This document shows, piece after piece, positions 1 to 13,005 of a DNA stretch of 64,000 nt (positions within the stretch are counted from its first letter, which is position 1; every line of letters starts with the position of its first letter). Origin of the DNA: Hofstenia miamia (Eukaryota; Xenacoelomorpha; Acoela; Hofsteniidae). Both the position numbers and the translations under genes were made by a program. The stretch lies in contig CABFPE010000277.1 of the NCBI GenBank assembly GCA_900660155.1, positions 505,148-569,147 of the forward strand, written 5' to 3'. The notes under the pieces were generated by a model. The model was not told the DNA's origin, searched no databases, and saw nothing but the letters and a program-made list of their open reading frames with translations.

Positions 1-926
1 TGAACATTTACTAAGAGTGGGAAGAATATTTGAAAATTTTCTGCCTAGTAGATTAATTTAAGGTTTGAGAAATATTTGCTCTTACTCAAAATTTAAGAAA
101 GATTGCATCAAAATTACATAATTTGGAAGTGTTCTGGAGAACCAGAATAAAAATTATGCTCCCGGATGTCACTATGATTGGTGTTATTCAGGATATTGCA
201 ACAAGATGAAATGGTACGTACTTGACGGTTGATAGACTTACGAACCTACGACCAGCGGCATAATGAGCAGGAGTGGTATGAAATTAGCGAACAATGCAAA
301 ATACTTACCAGATGATCAAAGGAACTTGATGTATGTTCTAAAGACTTTCTACAAACCAACACTGTTCAGCTTAAGAAATGAAAATATTTCTCACAAAATG
401 TGGATCTATGGTACCCATAGCCCGAAAAATATTACGTCTACTAGCTAATGAAAGTCAGGAAAACATGGTCACGAGTGTATTGAATAGTACAATGCAATAA
501 ACTTCCTTCAAAAGCAAGATTTTTTAATCCGAAAATCGATGAGAAATACTTCGAAAAGCAAAATTTAATTTGTGAGTTTTTTATTCATTAACTTTTCGCA
601 GACTGAAGCTAACAACATTTTCAATAATCATGTTGCAGATTAGCAACTTTACACAGCAGAGCAAACAGGTATGTCTGTTATGACAAACGGTACGGGCCAA
701 TCAAATTTGATCATTGGATGGAAAACCAGAACTGCGAAATATCCTAAACGTTTTAAAAGAATTATTTGTGTATAAACATAGACAGTTGAACGTATGAAGA
801 AGTATTTACAACATTCATGGAAATTAGGAAACAGGGCGTCTCTGCACCAATGCATGAAATATATTTTGAACGTATTTCCAAATTAAATAAGAGACGCACA
901 CAAGCCATTAATCGAAAGTAGGTTAC
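1..926. other. Intron/unassigned sequence downstream of E(z) exon 2
   Basis: This stretch lies downstream of the E(z)-like exon 2 donor. No reading frame resembling the EZH2 residues that should follow was found on the minus strand. A donor-like CTG|GTAAGT occurs on the minus strand near 306, but no frame upstream of it looks conserved. It is probably a large intron. Confidence 0.4.
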
Positions 927-1643
927 CTTAAGATCATCGCCAACGTATGGAATGTTATGAAGAATGGCAGCATCTTCTACGAGGTAGTTGGTGGGTGTTT
1001 GCATCCACGTCAACATAAACGGTCGAGAGTTAATGTGTGGTAAATTGATAACATTAACTTGGTCATTGGGAGCCGATCCTGGACGAATTATTCTAAATTG
1101 GTATATATGACATTAGAATGTATGTGATTGAATAGATTTATTGCATTAATAACTGACTTAAAAAAATTTGCTTAAATGTTTGTTGACCATGAAATTTTGA
1201 ATTTAGAAACTAAAGCCATTCTTAGACAATAGCGAGAATGAATTCAAAACGGCGAGAGGATTAAATCTATTGAGCAACAGGGCAACTTCGTTTAAAAAAA
1301 GAAACCTAGTTATTTTGTTTGAATAAATATCTTCATCTGATGGTTCCTCCCACTTCCAGTCTGCTACGTAAGAGGATTGCCGTCTGCGTGATGGAGAGAC
1401 GTCGGTGAGATTATTCCGCCATCGGCGCTGTGTTTCCGCCCTTTTCATAGATATGTACGAGGAGGCGTAATGCTTAAACTGCGAAATCACGAACATCTCT
1501 AGCTCCACGTTAGTGTCAAAAATAGTGGGCTTCGCAGGCGAGAGCTCCAGCTTTTTCGCTGGAGGCTGGCACTTTTCCGGTGAGTCATGCTTAAACGAAC
1601 GCTTCAATGACGAAAACAGGCCCAAACGTGCAGGCGATGCCAT
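927..1643 (-). CDS. Enhancer-of-zeste (EZH2)-like histone H3K27 methyltransferase, N-terminal exons only
   Basis: Two exons are visible on the minus strand: 1643-1306 starting at an ATG, and 1092-927. The donor after 1306 (AG|GTTTC) and the acceptor before 1092 (TTTAG|A) join in frame (2 nt plus 1 nt), and the second exon ends at AAG|GTAA in phase 0. Exon 2 contains NYLVEDAAILHNIPYVGDD, which closely matches the human EZH2 stretch NFMVEDETVLHNIPYMGDE in the region that contacts EED/SUZ12, preceded by a weakly similar strand region. E(z) is the catalytic subunit of PRC2 in the nucleus and methylates H3 lysine 27. The first about 110 residues (MASPARLG..., Lys/Arg- and Ser-rich) are poorly conserved, with only a faint resemblance to the SANT-binding helix. 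The SANT, CXC and SET domains are not in the window and would lie to the left. I could not identify the next exon in 1-926. The family assignment rests on one exon. Confidence 0.75.
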
Positions 1644-2517
1644 TCATGTACAACACTCAACAGTTACTCAGAATCTACTAATCATTCGATAGCATTCTCA
1701 TGCAATCTAAAACCACGACTATATCGTTAGTAGATAAAATAAATACATATTTAGCATACAAAGTGCATGCAACCATCGATTTTAGTTGACATCATTAAAT
1801 TTATTTAATTGGGAAATACTACTTTAATAATCCGACAAATGCGGTGGAATCATTGCTTGTTAGTCGTAAAATGAATTAAAAATTAACGTCGAACACTTCC
1901 AATCACAAGACTTAAAAGAATGCACACACCAGCGTACCAGTTGTTTAAAGTCCATAAACGTTATTCAAACAACGGCTAGATGGCTACACAAAATTATAAA
2001 ATCAAATGTTGATAATTGTAACACAGGCCCGTGGCTTGTATCTGCAAGCTAGAGGGGGCCATTGCCCCGCAAAGTTCAATAAAGTAATCATAGTTTTACT
2101 CATATGAAATAGTTTCGCACTTTTTCATTGAATTTTTTAATAGAATGGCATTAGTATTTGATTTATTTTAACTAAAATATATTCACTCCAACTTAGTTAC
2201 AGATTATTAGAATTAATACTGTCGACCTCACAGGAAGGCCATGCCCTCTTAGCCCCGGCCCTGACAACAGATCACGTATAATTAAGTGTAACACTGGAAT
2301 AACTAACGTTAAACATCTTTATCGTTATTTTTCTGTAATACACAACAAAGTTCGATAGCAAACAAGCCAACAGCAAAATAGCAGCATACGCTAAATCATA
2401 TAAAAAGTAAATATTCCTGACATTCCTGACACTTTACAAATGATACAAACATATATACAAAAAAATGTTCAATGTAATTAGACCAGATTTGGAATAATCT
2501 TCCGCTCATTTGTGATG
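1644..2517. other. Intergenic spacer between PIG-T 3' end and E(z)-like start
   Basis: This 0.87-kb AT-rich stretch separates two minus-strand genes and should carry the PIG-T 3' untranslated region and the E(z)-like promoter. A GC-richer island around 2025-2075 and 2222-2265 (with GGCCCGTGGC and CCCCGGCCCTG) contrasts with its surroundings but matches nothing I recognise. No coding potential was seen. Confidence 0.5.
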
Positions 2518-3515
2518 CTAACTTCTTCTAAAAAATTTCATTATAAATGAAAATATATTTTCTTTTAGTGTCTTGGTTTCTTTGAGACTAAATCTTCGCG
2601 TTGTAATGGTTTGAATTGCGCCATAACCCACCGAAAAAATTGTGGAAGATAGACAGATGACATTGTAAGGCATGCTGAAGTCAGGCACCATTAGCTGTGC
2701 GATAAGGATTTCACTTCTTAGAGAATGTCTTTGCATAACCTATTAAATGCATCTCAAGTAAACATAAAAAAGCATATAAATATTAAACAGAAGAATCAAC
2801 AAAATAGCAATCAATAAATAATAACCTTATGTGATGATGAATTAAGTGTGAAAGATAATACAGCAGAGGGAATATAATGTCCATGATGAGGATCTGGCGG
2901 ATGTTCAGTCCATTTAATGAGGCCTCGAATGACTTTAAAAGAAACAACAGTTTTTGATTTCGGTGGAAGTATCATTCCTATTTCCATTATAGAAGGACGA
3001 TTTCTATCCTAATTATCAAATGATTAATTTTCAACGGAAATTGCTTACTCTTTAGAACATTGCTGTGCAAGTAATTCAATATATATATATATNNNNNNNN
3101 NNNNNNNNNNNNNNNNNNNNNNNNNNNNNNNNNNNNNNNNNNNNNNNNNNNNNNNNNNNNNNNNNNNNNNNNNNNNNNNNNNNNNNNNNNNNNNNNNNNN
3201 NNNNNNNNNNNNNNNNNNNNNNNNNNNNNNNNNNNNNNNNNNNNNNNNNNNNNNNNNNNNNNNNNNNNNNNNNNNNNNNNNNNNNNNNNNNNNNNNNNNN
3301 NNNNNNNNNNNNNNNNNNNNNNNNNNNNNNNNNNNNNNNNNNNNNNNNNNNNNNNNNNNNNNNNNNNNNNNNNNNNNNNNNNNNNNNNNNNNNNNNNNNN
3401 NNNNNNNNNNNNNNNNNNNNNNNNNNNNNNNNNNNNNNNNNNNNNNNNNNNNNNNNNNNNNNNNNNNNNNNNNNNNNNNNNNNNNNNNNNNNNNNNNNNN
3501 NNNNNNNNNNNNNNN

Positions 3516-3550
<35 letters not shown>

Positions 3551-6500
3551 GAGTAAATGATGAAAACTCTTGCGTACAACAATTTAAAGGAATTTCTAGT
3601 ATCAAATTCAGAATCTGAAATTAAGAATACTTGAACATCAATCACTCATTGCCTATCACCATTACTGAAAATAAATTGCACATTTTGAGATTTCCTGAAA
3701 ATGATCACTGCGTATATGACAGAAAACTAGAGAAATGCATATTTTCGGTTGGGAACTCCGATATCGAATATATACATATATAATTTTTCTATAAAATCTA
3801 ACCAATTCCCCCAATAGCATGTAGACATTCTGGATTATAATTAAATACACTTACTTTAGCTGAAAGATAATGATAAAAAGTTCTTTGCACTGATTTTCCA
3901 TTTGACTTGGTAGAAAGTGTGTAGGAAAGAATTCGGACAAACCATGGAATATTTTCAAGATAAAACACTTCTTGATAACTCTCCAAATTGTTGAAGATGT
4001 CGCACACAATGAAAGATTCGTCTTCTCCAAGAGATCCGGAAAGGTAGCGATGAAAATAAACCGGTAATGCAGAAGGCATCTTAAATTTGAAGTTAGAGGG
4101 GTAGGAATATTCCGGTCCATTGGAAGGCAAGTTTTGCAGACTAGCAGTCATCCATTCGTTTTCCTAATTCAAAAATAACTTAAAAATAATGCAGTAATTC
4201 CTAGACGTTTTTAACCGTTCTATCATGCTGGGATCACATGTAACCCCATTAACGGAAATCGAGTAACGCTTCACTCAAAAAGATTCAAGTAAAAATTAAA
4301 ACTCGGTGAGTTTAGTTCATTAATGAAATCGAGTTAATTGATGATGATTGGATTGAACCAAGCAATATTCTTCTAATATGAGCGACTAAAATTCATTGAT
4401 TAAGAGCATTGATTAAAATCGGAGATTTTAAGAAGCCTTATCACTATAGTGATAGTCATTTTAAACTGATTGGAGTAGTTAAACACATGAAACAACTGCA
4501 TTTTTTAGATTTATTAAACTTGTAAGCGTTTTCAAAATACTACATGGGTTAAACTTGTACACTTTTCAAAAACTACTTCCAAAGTATACGGTCGAAAATA
4601 CATAGATTAATTACTTTATTTGAAGCATGCAGAAACATCATGCCTATACACAGATGAAAATATAATTTTTAAATGATTGCGAGAGACATGGCTCTAACTT
4701 CAATTTTGCCATTGCTCGTTACTAAACTCTATAGTCAATGATTGTTCAAATTTTAATCCCAACCACAATTTCAGTACCAACATGGCATTCGGTACCATTT
4801 ACCATCAATTATACGAATGACAACAATATCGTAAGAGTATTTGAAGTGTCACGAAAAGTTTTATATAATATATTTGTAACCGCTTTGTTTTGAATGACCC
4901 TTTTAGCAGATAAATTAATCCAGAAACAGTTTTGCTAACATTTACGAGATCGCATTTTGCATGATTAAAACCTCGAAAGTCAACAGGTCAACATTCACCA
5001 CTGCTTCTATTGATTTTTAGGCCTAGCGACACGAAAACCCCTTTGATTTTTTTCCGATTGTGATTGTGGAAAGGGATTTAGAAGCATGCACCCCGTCATA
5101 AATACGCGGTTGTATTGTAATTGATTTTAAGAAAAAAAACTACGTGTAAAATTCATTACGGTAACCTCTCGTTCTCAATTAGCTAATTTTTCTCTCCCTA
5201 TAGTCGAAATATATAACTCGAAAATTTGTTATTGTACGCATCATCGACATACATTATCGATTTAACAGATCAATTGCCTTCTTAGATAATTTTAATTAAT
5301 ATAAAACAGTGTCGCGGATCAGTTTGGTTTTTTAAAAGTAAAAAATTGTAAGACCTGCAATATATAAGTGAAAAAGTGAATCCAAACAAGATTTCTGTAT
5401 ATAATTCAAAATTCAAAACAATAAAGGCTGAGTAATGCCAAGTATTTTGTTTATACTAGGGTCACATGTGACACCAACAATAGCACTCTTTGTTACAACG
5501 ATTAAAATGACATTGTGCGTGTATATTAGGCCGGATCAAATAAAGACAAATTCAAATATACTGCACATGCATTATTAGCTTGCATAAGAACAATATAAAG
5601 ACATTGATTAAATACTTGTTTTCTGTAACAAGCACATGTCACACTCTTGATTACAGAGAAACGTGACAACAATTTAAAATGTATTTGCTTTGAATAAATT
5701 GCAATATACATAAACATTATCCACAGACGAGGACGAACACAAAGAGCTGTAATTATTTTAGTTAAGTATCAAACTTGATAAAATCTGGGGCATAAGTAGA
5801 TCAACACATTCGAGAATACAATCGCTTTTGGAAAATAAAACGTATGGACACGAAGTGATGGGATAAACAACAGCTCTCAGATGGAATAATACCCTTGGAT
5901 CAGGAATTAGATAACCTGTAAGGAAAGAAAGATAGAAGTGGACATTCAAGAACAAACGGACGTGACAAAACGTTGATTTGGAGAAAGCATTTTGACGTTA
6001 ATACCTAGTGAATCTTTTTAATATTTGTAAAACCTTTCTTGAAAAACAGCAGAATCATTCAATGATATATAAGATTGAAATTAAAATGTGCAAAATGAAT
6101 GCCTCACCATTTTGCAGATGCTCAAAATAGTCAGAGAGTTGAACTTAGCAAGGACGCTTTTCTTTGTCCAAACAGAAAAACTTAATGAATTGCTTTTTGA
6201 CTGGTGATGAAAATAAGAGTAGATTTTATGTATATGAGTCAATCAGAAAGCATGGTTTGGCAAGTAAATGAGGTGAATGACCAACCTTCACAAAAGATGA
6301 TGATAATAACTTTCTTCGATTGCAATGGAATAATTCCAGTCGAAGAGAATGTAAATTCAAATAACTTTTGCGAAATCTTAAGAAAATTTCGTCGCTCTTT
6401 TTGAGAGAAAAAGTCCAGAAATGAAAGTGAATCTGCATCTTCTCATGTGTGGTAATTTGGATGGAATTTTCTGCAATATCCTCCTCATTAGCGACATTAG

Positions 6501-9500
6501 GCGCCAATCGCCTTTTGGATGCTTCAGTTTCTTATAACCAGGGTGGTTCATTTGCCATAAATGCCACAAAAAACCATAAATGCAAATTTTTGTCAAATTT
6601 TGTTCATAAATTCAACCTTTTAACACTACGCGGCGTGGTACTTTATTTAAAGTAGCTACGCAAATACTTCTGTCGTTCATTTTATGCAGTATACTATTTC
6701 CTGTTATTTTAATATAAATGAATTCAACGTTAATTCTTCCTTTGAAATTTCATTATTTGTTGTTTTGAGAATCAGCATAGTTGTAATTTTTTCATCATTA
6801 TTTATTCAATTATTTTTTTAGATCAAAATCAGACTACAAAAATCATATAACATGGGTAGAACCTCAAAAAGCTATGCTACAAAGCTGCTGGAAATAGTCA
6901 GATAATACCCGAAGAGTTCAAAGCAGAAGGAGATAAGTTGTTTTGTCGTTTGTGTCTTACTAATGTTGAATTTGAGAAAACTTATTTCGTCGACAAACAT
7001 TGTAATACAAAAAAGCATAGCTCAAAAGTTGAAGAAATGGCATCAACATCTGTCCAATCAACAATAACAGAGACTGTGGGAAACAAACCAATAGATTTTG
7101 CAGAAATGACAACAGAAGCTTTTATGGCAGCAGATATTCCACTTTGAAAGTTTCAGAATGAAAAATTGCAAAACCCCTTTGAGCATATGAAATTCAAGTT
7201 GACAAGTGAAACTACAGCCATGCAAAGAGCGGAAAAGTTTACTCGATGTATTGCCAGAAAATTATCGCATTTTAGAGAACAAAAATGTATTTCTAATTCT
7301 GGATGAAAGTGAAGTGGCTGGTAAAAAATACTTTGCTGCTATTGCTGGAGACATTGCCTTGCCTGAACAGACAAATGCACAGACAGTTAACGCAGCATTC
7401 CAGGATACAGTAATTTTTAAAATCAAAGCGTGAGAACATATCTCTGTTTATTTCTGACGCAGCAAGATACAATTCTGCAGCCATGAAACCTCTAAAAGAA
7501 GTCTGTCCAAATTCCATTACAATAACCTGTACCGGAGATTTAATAAACATTTGTGCTTCGAAAATACGTTCTATTATGATGAAGTTGATGATGTTATTGC
7601 TAGAGTTAAAACTCCGACTGTAACGAACAAAACCTATAACTCTCTTTTTGACTCTATAGGTTCACATCCACAACCTATTGTTAGCAGATGGTCGAGTTGG
7701 CTTTCTGCTGCTCTTTATTTAGAAAAAATTGCCAAAAATTGTCAATATTGTAAACGCCATTGACGAACCTGGATAAATTGTGAAAAAAAGCTGAGCAAAG
7801 AGTCTCTATTAAAAAGTTAATGGAAGTTAATTGAAATTCTTTATCAAATGCAAAATAGAGCGTAGACTTTCAAAGATGCATGGAATACAATGAATAACCT
7901 GGTTATATCTGGTCTAGGAGAAGATATTTGTTCTATTGGCAACTATTTAAAATAGCAGCAACCTGGTTTTTCACTGGAAGAAATTATTGATATGCAAAAT
8001 CACAATATCAGTCCCGATATTTACAATAAACTTCAAAAATGCTCTCCCACGTCCTCAGATATTGAGCGATTCTTTTCGCAGCTGAAGAAACTCCTCGCAA
8101 TGTTTTTAGCAATTTTTAGTGAAAAATAAGGTCACTTTTGGTCCGCCCTGCTTATAACATAAAAATATTATTGGAAAAGTTCAGTTTTTTGTTCACCGGT
8201 AGTCATGTTGCATGATATTTAGGATTTATCAATGCATGTTAAATTAAATCAGAAACAACTGCGGGATCTATTGCACAAAAGTGTCATCATAAGATTTGGG
8301 ATGATCATTTCAGACAGAAGAAATGGAAACGTACTTCCAAATATCATACAATTATAATTTATGCAAGAAACAACGGCACTTTCAGAAAATAAACCGGTGA
8401 TTTAATCTAGAATCAGGACCAATGTCGATGAAAAGTGAAAATACTTTCGTACGTAATTCACCATGCAGAACAGAAGTCAAATTAGCTAGGACTGGTTGAA
8501 GATGAAATGTTAATAATTTGCAGTGAAAAATCGCATTTTCCAAGAGAACAGTAAAAAATAAGTTTTTTGGAAGTTGCGCAATCAGCAAAGCATTCTTTAA
8601 AAATAAAAAATGCTAGTCATCCACTCCATAAGTTCGCAAAATGAATGTAATGAAGACCTACTAATCTCTGATCGCTAAAGGTTTAGTTAAAGATGTTGGA
8701 CGAGAGAAATATGATTGGTCGAGGAAAACAAACCTGAAGCAAAACGTGTAAGATAAACTGTCCAACATCAATAAAATGGCAAATAAGCTAAATAACGCAC
8801 TAATGTGGATGACGGGAAGAATAGCAAACGATCAACGAAGCAGATTTTATTGAAACCGAAATACAACTTCTATTGCCCACTACAATTGTGAGTACAGCCT
8901 CTGAGCAGAGAGGGGCAGTAGTCAAATAATTGGATATACAATGTAAAATCAAGTTCTCAGCTGCAAAGAATTAACACTCGATAGCTTTTTTAAAGTATTG
9001 CTGTAACAACCAGCAGTCCTGATTGCTTTAGTAAGTCGCAATGGAATCTACCAATGCTACTTAACAAAATTGACAAACAACTTTAGGACATAAAAAGAAA
9101 TTTTTAAATAGCATTCAAAAGAATTAACAATTTATTTAGATGAGATGGAGTATTCTATCCAATGTGGCAACTGTACAATTGACATTACTTTTAAATATAC
9201 ATAACCAGGCCGCACCAAGTACTAAGCTGTACGTCGCGAATGAGCCATTATCTCAATGAACAGAAAATAATATCCATTCAAACACAAACTATTTTAACGC
9301 AACAAATATTTGAAAATATTATTTTTAGTAAAGTTGTAGATCAAATTCCGACAAGCCTTTCCCCAAAAAACGATTATAGGAAGTGATCCATTAATACCAA
9401 GAGTCAATTCATTTTTTCTTGCAAAAATTGGTCAGGGTCGGGATGAAGATTCACTGAAAACTTAAGAACTTCTTTAAACTATCTTATGTTTTTATACTGA

Positions 9501-10783
9501 AAGTGCGACAAGTACAACAAATAAATAAGCAATAAGACTGTTTCTTGATCATTATTGCGTAAAAGCCATTATTGGCATAAGAATCAATTTTAGATTGAAT
9601 ATTCGCATTATGCATCAGAAAAGAAAAAATAAAGTCGAAGTTGATGGGTTTTTAAAATAAAATTACTTAAATCGTGTTAGTTCAATCAGTCCCGCTTCCA
9701 ACTCTGGCATAAATAGGCAGACGATCATTATTTTCAAGCGTTAGTTAATTGAAATTCCCCTCGACTATAACTTGAATTAGAATATATTTTAATCCACCCT
9801 ATTGTATATTCTAATAAGATTGAAATTGACGGTTTTGCAAAAACAAAGACAAAATATCATACCTTTGTCCACTTATAAGAGGAATTCAAATAAATATCAA
9901 GATTGGCGTTTCGTTTGAAATGCAGATTGGCGTTAGTAGTAAGAGGGCAATGACGTATAATCATGGAATTGAAAAGGGAACTAAAGTGCAGCTTCTTACG
10001 GAGAGTATTAACCACCATAGAGAGCGATAACTTCAAGTGCCAAACGCGCTGATTACATTCTTTATCGATGCATTCCTGAATGAAATCGATGCCCAGAGAA
10101 GTGAATTTGGAATTGAACACCTTGCTAGCTTCAAGTAGTCTTATTAAGCCGTTATGCGTAGAACAGGGAAGAAGCTTTTTGAACGGTGTGAGATTCTCAG
10201 TGCAAACAGGCTCACCTGGTAAAGCTCCGTACTTAAAAGAAGATGATCTTGTCAAGGGGTCTAAATATCCATTTGGAAGAAAAGTTACCTAAACCAAATA
10301 TTTCAACCAAAAAGAAAAATAAGTGTTTTCTAATGAATTAATAGAAAAATCAATGTCTACCTTAGGGGAAACCGACTTATTTTCAGCGACTTGATTCATT
10401 GAAGAACAGAGCAAACCAGCCAAAGCGTTTGTAGAGTATGCCCAGGAAGTTTCAACATCAGATACTTCAGGACTAAACCACATCCATATTTCAGCCCCAG
10501 GTGACGCATCTCTCTTTGAATATCCCCAAAGTGAGTTCAGCCAAAACCCCTGTGTGAGAGAGAGATGCAACTCTTGTATCTTGTGTGACTCGATAACTTG
10601 TCCAAGAGAAAGAGGAAAAAGACGGTAGGACCTTTTAGAAACAGAATTTACGATTGGCTTAGACATTGCAAATTCGAAGATGAAATTGGTATCGCCTGAA
10701 TCGAGTGGAATGAGGAATAAATCTTCATTATATATTTCAGTACACTGGACTCTAATGGCGAGCAGCAAAAAAATTACGAACAT
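2518..10783 (-). CDS. PIGT: GPI transamidase component PIG-T
   Basis: PIG-T is a lumenal/membrane subunit of the ER GPI transamidase, which attaches GPI anchors to proteins, and it stabilises the catalytic PIG-K. Five exons are supported: 10783-10295, 10231-9863, 4163-3855, 3008-2826 and 2739-2518, all in phase 0. The start MFVIFLLLAIRVQC gives a signal peptide; an upstream in-frame TTG is not preferred. Landmarks match human PIG-T: LHLSLTQGFWLNSLWG, VCTENLTPFKKLLPC, RYLSGSLGEDES, WTEHPPDPHHGHYIPS, and the terminal PDFSMPYNVICL, which leads into the single C-terminal membrane segment and a basic tail (RRS). Exon 1 reads into a stop unless a 63-nt intron (10294-10232, GTTTAG...TTTTAAG) is removed. 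The segment matching human residues just before the third exon here (the YQDVILGTRKTYAIYDLL region, about 45 aa) was not found in the 5.7-kb intron 9862-4164. The visible protein is about 523 aa; human is 578. Confidence 0.9.
3093..3515. other. 423-base assembly gap inside an (AT)n microsatellite
   Basis: A run of Ns is flanked on both sides by pure TA dinucleotide repeat (from 3080 and to 3544). It lies in the PIG-T intron 3009-3854. The gap was probably caused by the unassembled microsatellite, so apparent reading frames of alternating Ile-Tyr here are artefacts. Confidence 0.95.
5758..5925 (-). other. Unassigned exon-like open frame in PIG-T intron
   Basis: On the minus strand a strong pyrimidine-rich acceptor (CTTTCCTTACAG, ending about 5918) opens a frame of about 50 codons including RVLFHLRAVVYPITSCPYVL; only one of the three frames is open. 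The phase (2 nt carried in) does not fit the preceding PIG-T exon, which ends in phase 0, and the peptide does not resemble PIG-T. It may be an exon of a nested gene, an alternative exon or chance. Confidence 0.25.
6852..8135 (+). pseudogene. Degenerate hAT-family transposase (CGBP1-like BED zinc finger type)
   Basis: A plus-strand transposase relic is broken by several stops and frameshifts. It begins near ATGGGTAGAACC (6852). The N-terminal zinc finger reads KLFCRLCLTNVEF followed by HCNTKKH. The next part resembles CGG-repeat-binding protein 1-like hAT proteins (a TEAFMAADIPL segment). The catalytic core includes FLILDESEVAGKKYFAAIAG (first acidic residue region) and LFISDAARYNSAAMKPLKE, then a segment with SRWSSWLSAALY. 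The C-terminal dimerisation motif is SPTSSDIERFFSQLKKLL, with the stop near 8128. It is inserted antisense within the 5.7-kb PIG-T intron. Terminal inverted repeats and the 8-bp target duplication could not be found by eye, and it cannot encode an active enzyme. Confidence 0.85.
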
Positions 10784-13005
10784 ACTAAAACATACTGAAT
10801 TCAAATTATTTTACCTAATACTAATTTGCTATATACTGTAACTTAAAATGATATTTGTATAGAAAATGTGCACATCTTTGAAAACTTGTAGTGGGGACTT
10901 CAATTCTTTAGTCCAGAAGTTGTTTATAGATAGATGGTAGACTCTTGCGCACACCATGATATATTTAATCAATTCGTTTGCTTAACAGCATAAGCGTTGC
11001 ATACTAGCAGTAAAAATTTGTTGATAATTTATTGAATGAAAATTTTTGACAATCCCTTGATAACAAAATTAATCTAACATACTCTTTAAATTATTTTCAC
11101 AATGGAATATTAATATCCAGTATAAAAATTCAAAAAAGAAATATGCAGACCCACAATTTACACAATATTCTAAACTAAGAATTAGAAACCAATATTTGAA
11201 AGGTAAAATAGTGAATTTATTAACGTCACATGCAATGAACAAGATGAGCTTGCGCACAGAATTCCAAAAAATAATTGTGCTTGTACAATAATCGTATGTG
11301 AAAACGTTATGCACGTGTAAAGAATTATTGAGCGCGCAATTCGAATGTTGACTCAAAGCCACGACGCGAGTGCATTTAATAGTGTTTACTCATCACAAAC
11401 ACTAATGACATATCATAACAAAATTAATTAACCATCACAGATTCTAATACAAGGTAATTACAATTACTCTGCCCTCAATTAGACTTTGAAAAATTATACC
11501 AGTTGCACATGAAACTTTAAAGTGTGAACAATGGAATTAAATTATGAATGAATCCAAATACAATAAAACATTGAACTTTAAAAATAAAATATGCATTGCT
11601 GCAAAAACCAGGTTAAGATGCGATTTCAACATAATGAAGGCTACACTGTTTTGCTTATCGAACGATAACACACTTCAAGAAAAGTTAGATCGTTTGATAA
11701 ATCGTTCTGGTTGCTATCCATTCATTGTCATGCAAGCCAACTAATTTGATTAAAATTTTTAATTCAATGATAGACGAGGCTCAAAGTATGAGTGATATAG
11801 TAAACTATTTGATTATTACTACATAATTCAATTCACTTTTGTTTACAGATGACATTTACAAGTTTTTGACAAATTAAAAAATGTAGCATTTGCAATTTTT
11901 TTATCAAAGATTGAACATTTGTTTTGAAAATATAGTGGACACTTATAAAATATGACTTACATTTGCACTTATCGAAAGGTGCAAAATTCTTGAAGATTTA
12001 TCCAATATAATATAAATCACCCTTGCATTTGTTAATAGCTTCACTATTTGAAAAGCTCATATTTTTCTCAAAGTTCATATGGTTGTAGAACATTTAGTGT
12101 TATAGACTTGCAACATAAATAAGATTACTAAACTAAATTGTAAATTTGTGAAAGAAAACGTAACACATGAAATGAGAAGAATACTGAAAGCGGCTTTTAC
12201 CGAATCAGTATTATTTGAGCTTACAACTGTATGAATACTAACTGATATTAGTAATTAGCAGAAAAAATTCAACCGAAACAAACTAAAAAATTAAAACTGA
12301 AAATAATGTATTTGTTATTTGCAATCTAATTTTGAAGCCCCCCTCTTCATAAAAGAGGTACTCAAAGGCAACTTCACTGCCAGAGAAGAATATTTGCGAT
12401 AAGACACGCCAACTGCTGTCATGGCGTATTTATTACGCGCATTAGGTAAACAATGTTTGTTTATACATTGAAATGTATCGGAAACTATTTTGAGTTGTTG
12501 ACTTTGGATGTAACGGAAATTTAAATTAATTGATTAACAGAATTGTAATTGAAATTAATAAATATATTCAGTTTCCAGGACTACTTTCAATAGAAGTATT
12601 CGATTTGATATAGTACATGTTAAATGAATTTAGAAAAGAAACGTAATTTTCTATTAAGTTCATTAAATATCTGAATGTAACGGACCTCCTTAAATTATAT
12701 TCGAACATCCATTGGATATGGAGCAAATGCTTGATTATAGGATAGAGTTACGATAAGAAAATTATGAACTAAAAGGATAATGTCTTTAAAATGTGTTAGC
12801 ATTCTAATTGCTCACATGCATTTTGATCCAACTACTTAAAGATTGTAAAACAAAAGTTATTAGTCTTAACAGACTACTAAATGAGAATAAACTTTGTACA
12901 TTTAATTTAAAAATATAATAAAGTTTACAAAAAATAGAATTAATAAATCTAAAACATTGGAATTAAATGCTAATGGAAAGATTGAAATGGAATCCTTGCT
13001 ATATG
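10784..13005. other. Intergenic region between IPMK and PIG-T
   Basis: This 2.2-kb AT-rich spacer lies between the IPMK stop and the PIG-T start, both on the minus strand. It should contain the IPMK 3' UTR and the PIG-T promoter. Short open frames occur on both strands (for example 11544-11744 plus), but none shows a recognisable domain or splice context. Confidence 0.5.

Larger units (their letters stand above)
4164..9862. other. Large PIG-T intron (5.7 kb), probably hiding one missed exon
   Basis: Host introns elsewhere in this window are often near 44 nt, so this one is unusually long. It holds the antisense hAT remnant at 6852-8135 and an exon-like open stretch near 5770-5925. By comparison with human PIG-T, a phase-0 exon of roughly 135 nt should lie here, but I could not recognise it. 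Apart from these I see only AT-rich sequence. Confidence 0.6.

Noticed and set aside
3045-3605. Long Ile-Tyr open frames on both strands
   Set aside because: They are TA-repeat sequence read through an N gap.
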